Source: Burkholderiales bacterium
GTDB lineage: Bacteria; Pseudomonadota; Gammaproteobacteria; Burkholderiales; Burkholderiaceae_C
DNA length: 64,000 nt
Direction: 5' to 3'
NCBI GenBank assembly: GCA_021414305.1
Contig: JAIOOS010000020.1
Coordinates: 1 to 64,000, forward strand
In this document: piece after piece, positions 57,710 to 64,000 of the stretch
Layout: every line of letters begins with the position of its first letter
How positions within the stretch are numbered: the stretch's first letter is position 1
Program-made: the position numbers and the translations under genes
Notes under the pieces: model-generated
What the model saw: the letters and a program-made list of their open reading frames with translations, nothing else
Told to the model about the DNA's origin: nothing
Databases searched by the model: none

Positions 57710-59252
57710 CCTCTTCCTCCGGCACGAGCGTGCTCGGCGCGGCGTCGTGCAGCAGCGCCACGGGCAGCGGCTTCACCGGCGCCTGGCCGCGCAGCCGCCC
57801 CACGTCCTTCAGCGCGCAGCCCGTCGCCTGCGCGAGCAACCGCGCGGCGCCCGGGGCGCACATGCGGCCCTGGCAGCGGCCCATGCCGATGCGGGTGAGC
57901 GCCTTCAGGCGGTTGAGCTCGCGGGTGCCGGTGTCGCGGACGCAGGCGCGGAGCTCGCCGGCGGTGATTTCCTCGCAACGGCAGACGATGAGGTGGTCGG
58001 GGGCTTCGGCGGCCCAGTTGTTCGGCGGCGGGAAGGCGGTTTCCAGGGCGCGGCGGAACCTGATGTGTGGTTGCATCCGACTGCTCCCTCTCCCGCTTGC
58101 GGGAGAGGGCTGGGGTGAGGGTCGGGTCGCCGCGTCCACCCTCACCCCGACCCTCTCCCGCGAGCGGGAGAGGGAGGAGAGGTCTTCGAGCGCTGCCTCG
58201 GCCGCTGTTGCGCCAGAGAGCTCGGCCGCGTCCGCGCCGAGGATGCCGGCCCCGTCGCCCGCGAGGTAGACGCCGGGCACGCTACTGCGGCCGGCCCCGT
58301 CCCGCTTCGGCAGCCACGCCTGGTCGATCTCGTTCCAGTCGAAGGCGCAGCCGGCCAGGTCGGCGAGCTGCGTTTCGGAGCGCAGGCCGTGGCCGAAGCC
58401 GATGGCGTCGCATTCGGTCGTGATCGTGTTGCCGCCTGCGTGCCACGTGAGCGAAGCGACCCGCTCGCCACCCTCGGCCTTCAGCAACGTCACGCCGCCG
58501 TGCACCGCAATGCCCATCAGCCGCAGACGCGCCAGGAAGTACGCCCCCTTCGCCGCCACCGCCGGCCGCGAAAGCATGCCCGGCGCGGCGCGCAGCTTGG
58601 CCGAGAGCGGCGCGCTGTCGAGCACCGCCGCGACCTGGCCGCCGTGGCTGGCGTACTGCCATGCCACGAGGTAGAGCAGCGGCCCGGTGCCGGCGAACAC
58701 CACGCGTGGGCCGATCAGCGTGGCCTGGAACTTCAGCGCCACCTGCGCCGCGCCCAGCGTGTAGACGCCGGGCAGCGTCCAGCCGGGGAAGGGCAGCACG
58801 CGGTCGGTGGCGCCGGTGGCGAGGATCAGCGCGTCGAAGGCTTCAGTCTTGGTGCGGCCCGCGTGCAGGAGCTGCAGCGCGTTCGCCTCCACCTGCCAGA
58901 CGAGTGTCTCAGGGCGGTAGTCGATGTGGGGGCGCAAGGCCTCGAAGCGATCGAGCACCGCCGAGGCGCGACCGGCCTCGAAGCCGTAGAGGTCACGCCG
59001 GTCGCGCCGCATCGCCACGGGTGGCTGGCGGTAGATCTGGCCGCCGAAGCGCTGCGCCTCGTCGATGACGATCGGCCGCACGCCGGCCTGCACGAGCCGC
59101 TCCGCCGCGCGCATTCCGGCCGGCCCCGCGCCGACGATCACGAAGGCACCCTCACCCCGACCCTCTCCCGCAGGCGGGAGAGGGAGCAGCGCGTCTTCCT
59201 CCCTCTCCCGCTCGCGGGAGAGGGCCGGGGTGAGGGCGCCCGCGCCGCTCAC
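57702..59252 (-). CDS. FAD/NAD(P)-binding oxidase subunit with BFD-like 2Fe-2S domain and repeat insertions
   Basis: GTG 59252 overlaps the stop of the 2Fe-2S gene (GTGA), giving 516 residues. The FAD domain begins only near residue 36 (FVIVGAGPAGMRAAERLVQA) because the first 35 codons are a palindromic repeat. The NAD domain (VVFAGTGPLLYLVAWQYASH) and VYLAGDGAGILGA follow. A second repeat encodes about 40 residues near 375-415, before the C-terminal BFD-like domain (LIVCRCEEITAGELRACVRD; GMGRCQGRMCAPGA). This is the HcnB/OoxA-like subunit. Confidence 0.88.
   Translation of the reverse strand: MSGAGALTPALSREREREEDALLPLPPAGEGRGEGAFVIVGAGPAGMRAAERLVQAGVRPIVIDEAQRFGGQIYRQPPVAMRRDRRDLYGFEAGRASAVLDRFEALRPHIDYRPETLVWQVEANALQLLHAGRTKTEAFDALILATGATDRVLPFPGWTLPGVYTLGAAQVALKFQATLIGPRVVFAGTGPLLYLVAWQYASHGGQVAAVLDSAPLSAKLRAAPGMLSRPAVAAKGAYFLARLRLMGIAVHGGVTLLKAEGGERVASLTWHAGGNTITTECDAIGFGHGLRSETQLADLAGCAFDWNEIDQAWLPKRDGAGRSSVPGVYLAGDGAGILGADAAELSGATAAEAALEDLSSLSRSRERVGVRVDAATRPSPQPSPASGRGSSRMQPHIRFRRALETAFPPPNNWAAEAPDHLIVCRCEEITAGELRACVRDTGTRELNRLKALTRIGMGRCQGRMCAPGAARLLAQATGCALKDVGRLRGQAPVKPLPVALLHDAAPSTLVPEEEDD
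58085..58177. repeat. REP-like element, inverted pair inside the oxidase gene
   Basis: Two units (58085-58121 and 58138-58177) are inverted copies built on CCCTCTCCCGC/GCGGGAGAGGG with a flanking CCCTCACCCC. They keep the reading frame open between the NAD and BFD-like domains. Confidence 0.88.
59149..59236. repeat. REP-like element, inverted pair at the start of the oxidase gene
   Basis: Two units (59149-59186 and 59200-59236) of the same family as at 58085-58177. They encode the first codons after the GTG start of the Fe-S flavoprotein. Confidence 0.88.
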
Positions 59253-59545
59253 CGCCGCATCCCCGTCACCACCTGCATGCCCGGCACCAGCATCGTCGTG
59301 CAAGCCCGCAGTCGCTCGCCGCTCTCCAGCTGCACCCAGCAGTCCTGGCACGCACCCATCAGGCAGAAGCCGGCCCGCGGCGCGCTGCTGAAGTCGCTCT
59401 CGCGCAGCCGCTCGCCCTGCACGAGGATCGCGGCCAGCACCGTGTCGCCTTCGAGGCCGGTGCAGGCACGGCCGTCGAGCGCGAAGGCGATCTCGTCGCG
59501 CGGCACGTCGCTCGCGATGCGCCTGAGGATCGGCGCCCGGCTCAA
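59249..59545 (-). CDS. Small 2Fe-2S ferredoxin-like oxidase subunit
   Basis: A 98-residue protein starting at TTG 59545 inside a TTGA overlap with the permease stop. The sequence has EIAFALDGRACTGLEGDTVL and the cluster motif GFCLMGACQDCWVQLESGER with a later Cys in LRACTTML, as in HcnA and the gamma subunit of hydroxyproline dehydrogenase. It carries electrons from the flavin subunits. Its stop overlaps the next start (GTGA). Confidence 0.87.
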   Translation of the reverse strand: MSRAPILRRIASDVPRDEIAFALDGRACTGLEGDTVLAAILVQGERLRESDFSSAPRAGFCLMGACQDCWVQLESGERLRACTTMLVPGMQVVTGMRR

Positions 59546-60336
59546 TGCTGCCCCACCAGTACCTTGTCGAGCCCGTACAGGCGGTCGAGCACGATCATCG
59601 CCAGCGCCGTCAGCGCCACCATCAGCGCCGAGACGGCGGCCATCATCGGGTCGATCGACTCGGTGGCGATCTGGTACATGCGCACCGGCAGTGTCACCGT
59701 CTGCGGCGAGGTGATGAAGATCGACATCGTCACCTCGTCGAAGCTGTTGATGAAGGCCAGCATCCATCCTCCGGTGATGCCGGGCAGCATCAGCGGCAGG
59801 GTGATGCGGCGGAACACCGTGAGGTGGCTTGCGCCGAGCGAGAGCGCCGCCTGCTCGGCGCTGCGGTCGAGCCCGGCGAGCGCGGCCACCACCAGGCGAA
59901 GTGCGTACGGCGTGACGATCACCACGTGCGCCAGCGCCAGCCAGGTGGCCGAGCCGCGCGCGCCGAACAGGGCGAAGAGGCGCAGCATCGCCACGCCGAG
60001 CACCAGGTGCGGCACGATCAGCGGCGAGAGCAGCAAGCCGTTCAGCGCTTGCCGGCCCGGGAACTCGTAGCGCGCGATGGCGATGCCGGCCGGCACCGCG
60101 AGCGCCACCGAGAGCGTGGCCGCCACGGTGGCGATGCCCAGGCTGTTCCAGAACGAGTGCATCAGGTCCGAGTGGTCGAACACCGCGCGGAACCAGCGCA
60201 GCGAGTACGAGCCCCACGGAATGGAGAGCGTGTTCTCGGGCGTGAACGCCACCAGGCACACGATCACCAGCGGCGCGAGCATGAACACGGTGACGCACGC
60301 GTGGAAAGCTATCGCCAGCGGACCGGTGCGCCTCAC
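59542..60336 (-). CDS. Pot-type ABC transporter permease (PotC-like)
   Basis: A 264-residue permease beginning with GTG 60336 in a GTGA overlap with the first permease. It has six helices and the EAA loop (EQAALSLGASHLTVFRRITL; LPLMLPGITGGWMLAFINSF). The C-terminus ends at the TTGA overlap with the 2Fe-2S gene. It forms the second half of the importer channel. Confidence 0.91.
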   Translation of the reverse strand: MRRTGPLAIAFHACVTVFMLAPLVIVCLVAFTPENTLSIPWGSYSLRWFRAVFDHSDLMHSFWNSLGIATVAATLSVALAVPAGIAIARYEFPGRQALNGLLLSPLIVPHLVLGVAMLRLFALFGARGSATWLALAHVVIVTPYALRLVVAALAGLDRSAEQAALSLGASHLTVFRRITLPLMLPGITGGWMLAFINSFDEVTMSIFITSPQTVTLPVRMYQIATESIDPMMAAVSALMVALTALAMIVLDRLYGLDKVLVGQH

Positions 60337-61205
60337 GACCGCCCCATCCGCTTGGCGTAGCCGCCTTCGAGCACGGCGTTGTAGCTGAGCATGACGACGA
60401 GGTTCACCACCAGCAGCGCCAGCGCGATCGCCGCGCCGAGCGGCCAGTTGAGCTCGTGCAGGTACTCGTCGTAGATGAGGGTGGCCACCATCTTCAGGCG
60501 CCGGCCGCCGAGCAGGCCGGGGATCGCCAGCGCGCTGGCACTCAACCCGAAGACGATCAGGCTGCCCGAGAGCAGCCCCGGCGTGATCTGCGGCAGCACG
60601 ATGCGCCGCATCACCGTGAACTGCGAGGCGTTGAGCGAGAGGGCGGCGCTCTCGACCATGGGGTCGAGCTTCTGCAGCGAGGTCCACACCGGGATCACCA
60701 TGAACGGCAGCATCACGTGCACCAGCGCCACCACCACCGCGGTGGGCGTGTAGAGCATCTTCACGACGCCGATGCCCAGCGCGCCGAAGATCTGGTTCAC
60801 CACGCCGTTCGGCCCGAGCAGCAGGCTCCAGCCGAAGGCGCGTACCACCACCGAGACGAGCAGCGGCGCCAGGATCACCAGCAGGAAGATCGAGCGCCAG
60901 GGCGCGCCCATGCGCGAGAGGATGTAGGCCTCGGGCGCCCCGACGAGCACGCAGATCAGCGTGACCAGCGCGGCGATCCAGCCGGTGCGAAAGAAGATCT
61001 CGTAGTAGTACGAGTCGCCGAGCACGAGCGCGTAGCTCTTGAGCGTGAAGCCGGCGCCGACGCCTTTCTCGGCATCGAATTCCTGGAACGAGAGCAGGGC
61101 GGTGAGGGCGAGCGGCAGCAGCACCATCAGCCCGAACAGGGCGATCGCCGGCAGGCTGAGCGCGTAGGGCGTCGTCCGCGAAGCGGCGTTGCTCGCGCTG
61201 CTCAT
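60333..61205 (-). CDS. Pot-type ABC transporter permease (PotB-like)
   Basis: The protein has 290 residues from ATG 61205, which overlaps the ATPase stop (ATGA). It has six helices and an EAA motif (VESAALSLNASQFTVMRRIV; LPQITPGLLSGSLIVFGLSA). The start of the chain has SLPAIALFGLMVLLPLALTA as first helix. It is part of the importer for a polyamine-like, amino-acid-like or opine-like substrate. Confidence 0.91.
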   Translation of the reverse strand: MSSASNAASRTTPYALSLPAIALFGLMVLLPLALTALLSFQEFDAEKGVGAGFTLKSYALVLGDSYYYEIFFRTGWIAALVTLICVLVGAPEAYILSRMGAPWRSIFLLVILAPLLVSVVVRAFGWSLLLGPNGVVNQIFGALGIGVVKMLYTPTAVVVALVHVMLPFMVIPVWTSLQKLDPMVESAALSLNASQFTVMRRIVLPQITPGLLSGSLIVFGLSASALAIPGLLGGRRLKMVATLIYDEYLHELNWPLGAAIALALLVVNLVVMLSYNAVLEGGYAKRMGRS

Positions 61206-62260
61206 GGCGCCTTCGCGACCAGCCGCGCCACGTCGTCGGCCCAGGCCAGGTGCACCTCGGCGTGCTCGGCCACCGGCACGCTGCCGTCGTTGGCGCAGCT
61301 CACCTCGAGCTCGCCGAGCGGCGAGCTCACGCGATAGAGCCACTGGCTGCCGAGGAAGAAGCGCTCCTCCACGCGGCCGGCGAGTGTGCCGCCCGCCTCG
61401 TCGGTGAAGAACAGCTTCTCCGGGCGCAGGCACACGGTGACCGCGGCGCCATCGGTGAAGCCGGCGGCATCGACGCGCACGCGCTGCCCGGCCCCGAGCA
61501 CCGCCTCCTCGCCTGCCGCGGAGCGCGCCACGGTGCCGGCCAGCAGGTTGGTCTTGCCGACGAAGCCCGAGATGAACTCGCTCTTCGGGTGCTCGTAGAG
61601 CCGGTACGGCGCGTCGACCTGGGTGGCGCGGCCGGCTTCCATCACCACCACGCGATCGCTGATGGAAAGCGCCTCGGCCTGGTCGTGCGTGACCATGATG
61701 GTGGTGGTGCCCACCTTGCGCTGGATGCGACGCAGCTCGAACTGCATTTCCTCACGCAGCTTGGCGTCGAGGTTGGAGAGCGGCTCGTCGAGCAGCAGCA
61801 CGGGCGGCGCGATCACCAGGGCGCGGGCGATGGCCACGCGCTGGCGCTGCCCGCCCGAGAGCTCGCGCGGGTAGCGCGCGGCGAGCGCATCGAGGTGCAC
61901 GAGCTGCAGCATCTGCATGACGCGCGCGTCGCGCTCGTGCTTGGGGGTCTTCCTCATCTCGAGGCCGAAGCTCACGTTCTCGGCCACGGTCATGTGCGGG
62001 AACAGGGCGTAGCTCTGGAACACGATGCCGAGGCCGCGCTGGTTCACGGGGAGGTGGGTGATGTCTCGCCCGTCGAGCGTCATGCGGCCGCGGGTGACGG
62101 CGATGAGGCCGGCAATGGCCTGCAGCGTGGTGGTCTTGCCGCAGCCCGAGGGGCCGAGCAGCGAGATGAACTCGCCGCGCTCCACGCTCAGCGTCATGTC
62201 GATCAGCGCGCCGAAGTCGCCGTAGTACTTCGACACGCCCTCGAGATTGAGAAACGACAT
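61202..62260 (-). CDS. Pot-type ABC transporter ATP-binding protein (PotA-like)
   Basis: A 352-residue ATPase with Walker A LLGPSGCGKTTTLQAIAG, Q-loop VFQSYALFPHMTVAENVSFG, signature YPRELSGGQRQRVAIARAL, Walker B VLLLDEPLSNLDAKLREEMQ and the switch His in MVTHDQAEAL, followed by a TOBE domain (about 270-345). First gene of the operon; the IclR regulator is divergent, 128 nt away. Confidence 0.93.
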   Translation of the reverse strand: MSFLNLEGVSKYYGDFGALIDMTLSVERGEFISLLGPSGCGKTTTLQAIAGLIAVTRGRMTLDGRDITHLPVNQRGLGIVFQSYALFPHMTVAENVSFGLEMRKTPKHERDARVMQMLQLVHLDALAARYPRELSGGQRQRVAIARALVIAPPVLLLDEPLSNLDAKLREEMQFELRRIQRKVGTTTIMVTHDQAEALSISDRVVVMEAGRATQVDAPYRLYEHPKSEFISGFVGKTNLLAGTVARSAAGEEAVLGAGQRVRVDAAGFTDGAAVTVCLRPEKLFFTDEAGGTLAGRVEERFFLGSQWLYRVSSPLGELEVSCANDGSVPVAEHAEVHLAWADDVARLVAKAP

Positions 62261-62351
62261 GGGAGGCTCCCGCTAGCGGACCGAGTGTGAAACCGGCTCG
62301 GAGCCGGCGTCAACAAGGAATACCCGATTAGCTGATCAAGTTTTGTGCCTG

Positions 62352-62365
62352 TTCCGTATATCGGA
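62352..62365. promoter_or_regulatory. Palindromic IclR-type operator candidate
   Basis: TCCG-TATAT-CGGA (within TTCCGTATATCGGA) is a dyad in the 128-bp gap between the divergent IclR and potA-like genes. IclR family sites often have TTCCG-type arms. Binding is inferred. Confidence 0.5.
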
Positions 62366-62388
62366 CTTAGTGGATACGATTGACGACT

Positions 62389-63228
62389 ATGAATCCGAAT
62401 GACGAGAAATCGGTCTCCAGCCTCCACCGCGCGATGGAGATCGTGAAGGCGCTCGCGCAGGCGGCCGAGACGGGCCTCCGGGTGAGCCAGCTCTGCAAGC
62501 AGCTCGGGCTCACCCAGCCCACCACGCACCGGCTGCTGCAGCAGCTCATCGAGGAAGGCCTGGTCGAGCAGGGCGAGCAGACCCGGCTCTATCGCCTGAG
62601 CATCGAGTTCTTCGCCCTGGCCGCGCGCGCTGGCGACGGCGGCGGGCTGCGCGAGCTGTGCCGGCCTTCGCTGCTGCGGCTCGGTGCATCGCTCGGCGAC
62701 AGCGTGTTCCTGCTGGTGCGCAGCGGCTTCGACGCGATCTGCCTCGACCGGTGCGAGGGGCCGTTTCCGATTCGCACCTTCACCGGCGACATCGGCGGCC
62801 GCGTGCCGCTCGGCATGGGCCAGGGCGCGCTCGTGATCCTGGCGCACCTGCCCGAAGCCGAGCAGGAAGAGGTGATGCGCTTCAACGTGCCCCGCATCCA
62901 GAACCAGGGCCATCTCGACGAGGTGTTCCTGCGCACCGAGGCGGCGCGGGCGCGGGCGCAGGGCTACGCGAACGCGAACTCCGGCCTGCTCGAAGGCATG
63001 GCCGGCGTGGGCGTGCCGGTGTTCGACAGCAACCGGCGCGTGGTGGCGGCGCTCAGCGTGGGCACCATCGCGAGCCGGCTCAATGCGGACCGGCTGCCGG
63101 TGGTGGTGGAACTGCTGCAGCGGGAGGCGAAGAGGATCTCGGAGAGGGTGAATCCGTTCGATCGGGCGTTGAGGAGGCCGGCGGAGAGTTTGGGCGTCGC
63201 CAAGGCGACCTCGCACAGCTCCTCTTGA
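62389..63228 (+). CDS. IclR-family transcriptional regulator
   Basis: The protein has 279 residues from ATG 62389; a TTG at 62380 is possible but less likely. The winged helix is ETGLRVSQLCKQLGLTQPTT plus HRLLQQLIEEGLVEQG, and the effector domain has LGDSVFLLVRSGFDAICLDR, GGRVPLGMGQGALVILAHLP and GVGVPVFDSNRRVVAALSVG. It is divergent from the transporter/oxidase operon and is the likely regulator of it, probably responding to the imported substrate. Confidence 0.92.
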   Translation: MNPNDEKSVSSLHRAMEIVKALAQAAETGLRVSQLCKQLGLTQPTTHRLLQQLIEEGLVEQGEQTRLYRLSIEFFALAARAGDGGGLRELCRPSLLRLGASLGDSVFLLVRSGFDAICLDRCEGPFPIRTFTGDIGGRVPLGMGQGALVILAHLPEAEQEEVMRFNVPRIQNQGHLDEVFLRTEAARARAQGYANANSGLLEGMAGVGVPVFDSNRRVVAALSVGTIASRLNADRLPVVVELLQREAKRISERVNPFDRALRRPAESLGVAKATSHSSS

Positions 63229-63236
63229 CCTGTCGC

Positions 63237-63271
63237 TAACGCTTGACGTTATTAACGCATAGCGTTACTAT
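63237..63271. promoter_or_regulatory. higBA promoter with two tandem palindromic operators
   Basis: TAACGC-TTG-ACGTTA (63237-63251) and TAACGC-ATA-GCGTTA (63253-63267) repeat with a 16-bp period. They overlap a promoter TTGACG (63243-63248) and TACTAT (63266-63271) at 17-bp spacing. Autorepression by HigA is the expected use. Confidence 0.7.
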
Positions 63272-63277
63272 TTTCTC

Positions 63278-63559
63278 ATGCCGATCAAGAGCTTCAGGTG
63301 TGCAGACACGGAAGCCTTGTTCCTCGGTCGGCGCGTTGCGAAATGGAAGAACATCGAGCGGCCGGCGCTGCGAAAGCTGGAGCAGCTCGACTGGTCGTCC
63401 GTACTCGATGACATGAAGGCGCCACCGGGAAATCGGCTCGAAGCCCTGAAAGGCAATCGCAGGGGCCAATACAGTGTTCGCATCAATGACCAGTGGCGCG
63501 TCTGCTTCGTCTGGTCCGCGGACGGCCCGAAGAATGTAGAAATCGTCGACTACCACTGA
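63278..63559 (+). CDS. higB: HigB-type (RelE superfamily) toxin
   Basis: A 93-residue protein with the HigB/plasmid-killer pattern: PIKSFRCADTEALFLGRRVA, RKLEQLDWSSVLDDMKAPPG, RLEALKGNRRGQYSVRINDQ and WRVCFVWSADGPKNVEIVDY. HigB cleaves mRNA on the ribosome. The order toxin then antitoxin is typical of higBA. Complete length; the antitoxin starts 13 nt downstream. Confidence 0.93.
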   Translation: MPIKSFRCADTEALFLGRRVAKWKNIERPALRKLEQLDWSSVLDDMKAPPGNRLEALKGNRRGQYSVRINDQWRVCFVWSADGPKNVEIVDYH

Positions 63560-63571
63560 GTGAGGTTGGAA

Positions 63572-63985
63572 ATGCGCGCAGTACCCCCCGTTTCCCCAGG
63601 CGAAATGCTCGAGGAGGAGTTTCTCAAGCCCCTGGGCCTGACCAAGTACCGCCTGGCGAAGGACATCGGCGTGCCTGCGCAGCGCATCGGAGACATCGTC
63701 GCCGGCAAACGGGCCGTCACGGCCGACACCGATCTGCGTCTATGCCGCTACTTCGGTCTTGGGGATGGCTGGTGGCTGCGCGGGCAAGCCAACTACGACA
63801 CAGCCGTGGCACGCGAGACCATGGGCGAAACCTTGGCCCGTATCAAACGTTGCCCATTGCCCGCGGTGCCTGAAGAAGCCGAGCAGCGCGCTCGCAAAGC
63901 CATTGCCAAGGCTCGTTCGAGCCGCAAGGGTGTGAGCCCGGGCGGGCTGAGCAGCCGCGATCTCGTCCGCGAAGGGCGCCGCTGA
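63572..63985 (+). CDS. higA: HigA-type HTH antitoxin
   Basis: The protein has 137 residues from ATG 63572. HTH region VSPGEMLEEEFLKPLGLTKY, RLAKDIGVPAQRIGDIVAGK and RAVTADTDLRLCRYFGLGDG is classical HigA/VapI. It neutralises HigB and represses the operon at the tandem palindromes upstream. The C-terminal 40 residues are a basic tail (ARKAIAKARSSRKGVSPGGL), longer than in many HigA proteins (about 100 residues). A GTG at 63560 is an alternative start. Confidence 0.92.
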   Translation: MRAVPPVSPGEMLEEEFLKPLGLTKYRLAKDIGVPAQRIGDIVAGKRAVTADTDLRLCRYFGLGDGWWLRGQANYDTAVARETMGETLARIKRCPLPAVPEEAEQRARKAIAKARSSRKGVSPGGLSSRDLVREGRR

Positions 63986-64000
63986 ACCCTGGCGGTCAGT

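Noticed and set aside
58085..59236. Insertion sequence or transposon
   Set aside because: Only short palindromic units are present. There is no transposase frame and no IS-type terminal inverted repeats with target duplication.

Overview
This window is GC-rich (around 70 percent) bacterial DNA with no rRNA, tRNA or CRISPR array that I can see. From about 3 kb onward the gene content and protein style look like an aerobic member of the Burkholderiales (Betaproteobacteria): a xanthine dehydrogenase operon, LysR and IclR regulators, BMP- and Pot-type ABC transporters, and short palindromic repeats that sit between and inside genes. The first 3 kb look different. They hold a TypA/BipA C-terminus whose variant positions are not the betaproteobacterial ones, two antiparallel lipoprotein genes (ApbE-like and SUMF1-like), and a very small gene with an in-frame TGA followed by a hairpin that fits a bacterial SECIS element. 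That segment could be transferred DNA or a misjoined contig.

Layout: 1-3000, typA end, candidate selenoprotein, apbE-like and SUMF1-like lipoproteins. 3000-4300, an Rrf2 repressor and an SDR dehydrogenase joined by matching palindromic operators. 4300-18100, purine catabolism: xdhABC with a DUF4198 gene on the minus strand, and divergently a LysR regulator, guanine deaminase, a four-gene BMP-type ABC importer and adenine deaminase, which together convert imported purines to xanthine and urate. 18100-19600, terC and a glutathione S-transferase gene. 19700-31300, one long plus-strand cluster encoding a glycine-zipper exported protein, a SEDS (RodA/FtsW) protein, a penicillin-binding transpeptidase, a small protein, a double-FHA protein, a PP2C phosphatase and a membrane Ser/Thr kinase. 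31300-53200, mixed metabolic, hydrolase and hypothetical genes, including an XRE plus AbiEii-type nucleotidyltransferase pair under a 54-bp palindrome, and a tandem duplicated hypothetical gene. 53200-55300, a lower-GC DUF2075 nuclease/ATPase gene, probably foreign. 55500-63200, a compact minus-strand operon for uptake and oxidation of an amino-acid-like or opine-like substrate (Pot-type ABC transporter plus a three-subunit flavin/iron-sulfur oxidase), with an IclR regulator facing away. 63250-63985, a HigBA toxin-antitoxin pair.

The most interesting system is the 19.7-31.3 kb cluster. Its content (SEDS glycosyltransferase, transpeptidase, FHA adaptor, PP2C phosphatase, Ser/Thr kinase) parallels the actinobacterial rodA-pbpA-pstP-pknA/B-fha locus, but the domain forms differ: the SEDS protein has a large N-terminal extra domain, the kinase has DFA in place of DFG and an extracytoplasmic domain that is not PASTA, and the FHA protein has two FHA domains. 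The second highlight is the candidate selenoprotein near 0.9-1.1 kb. All function calls rest on reading the sequence and on family knowledge; no database search was run.
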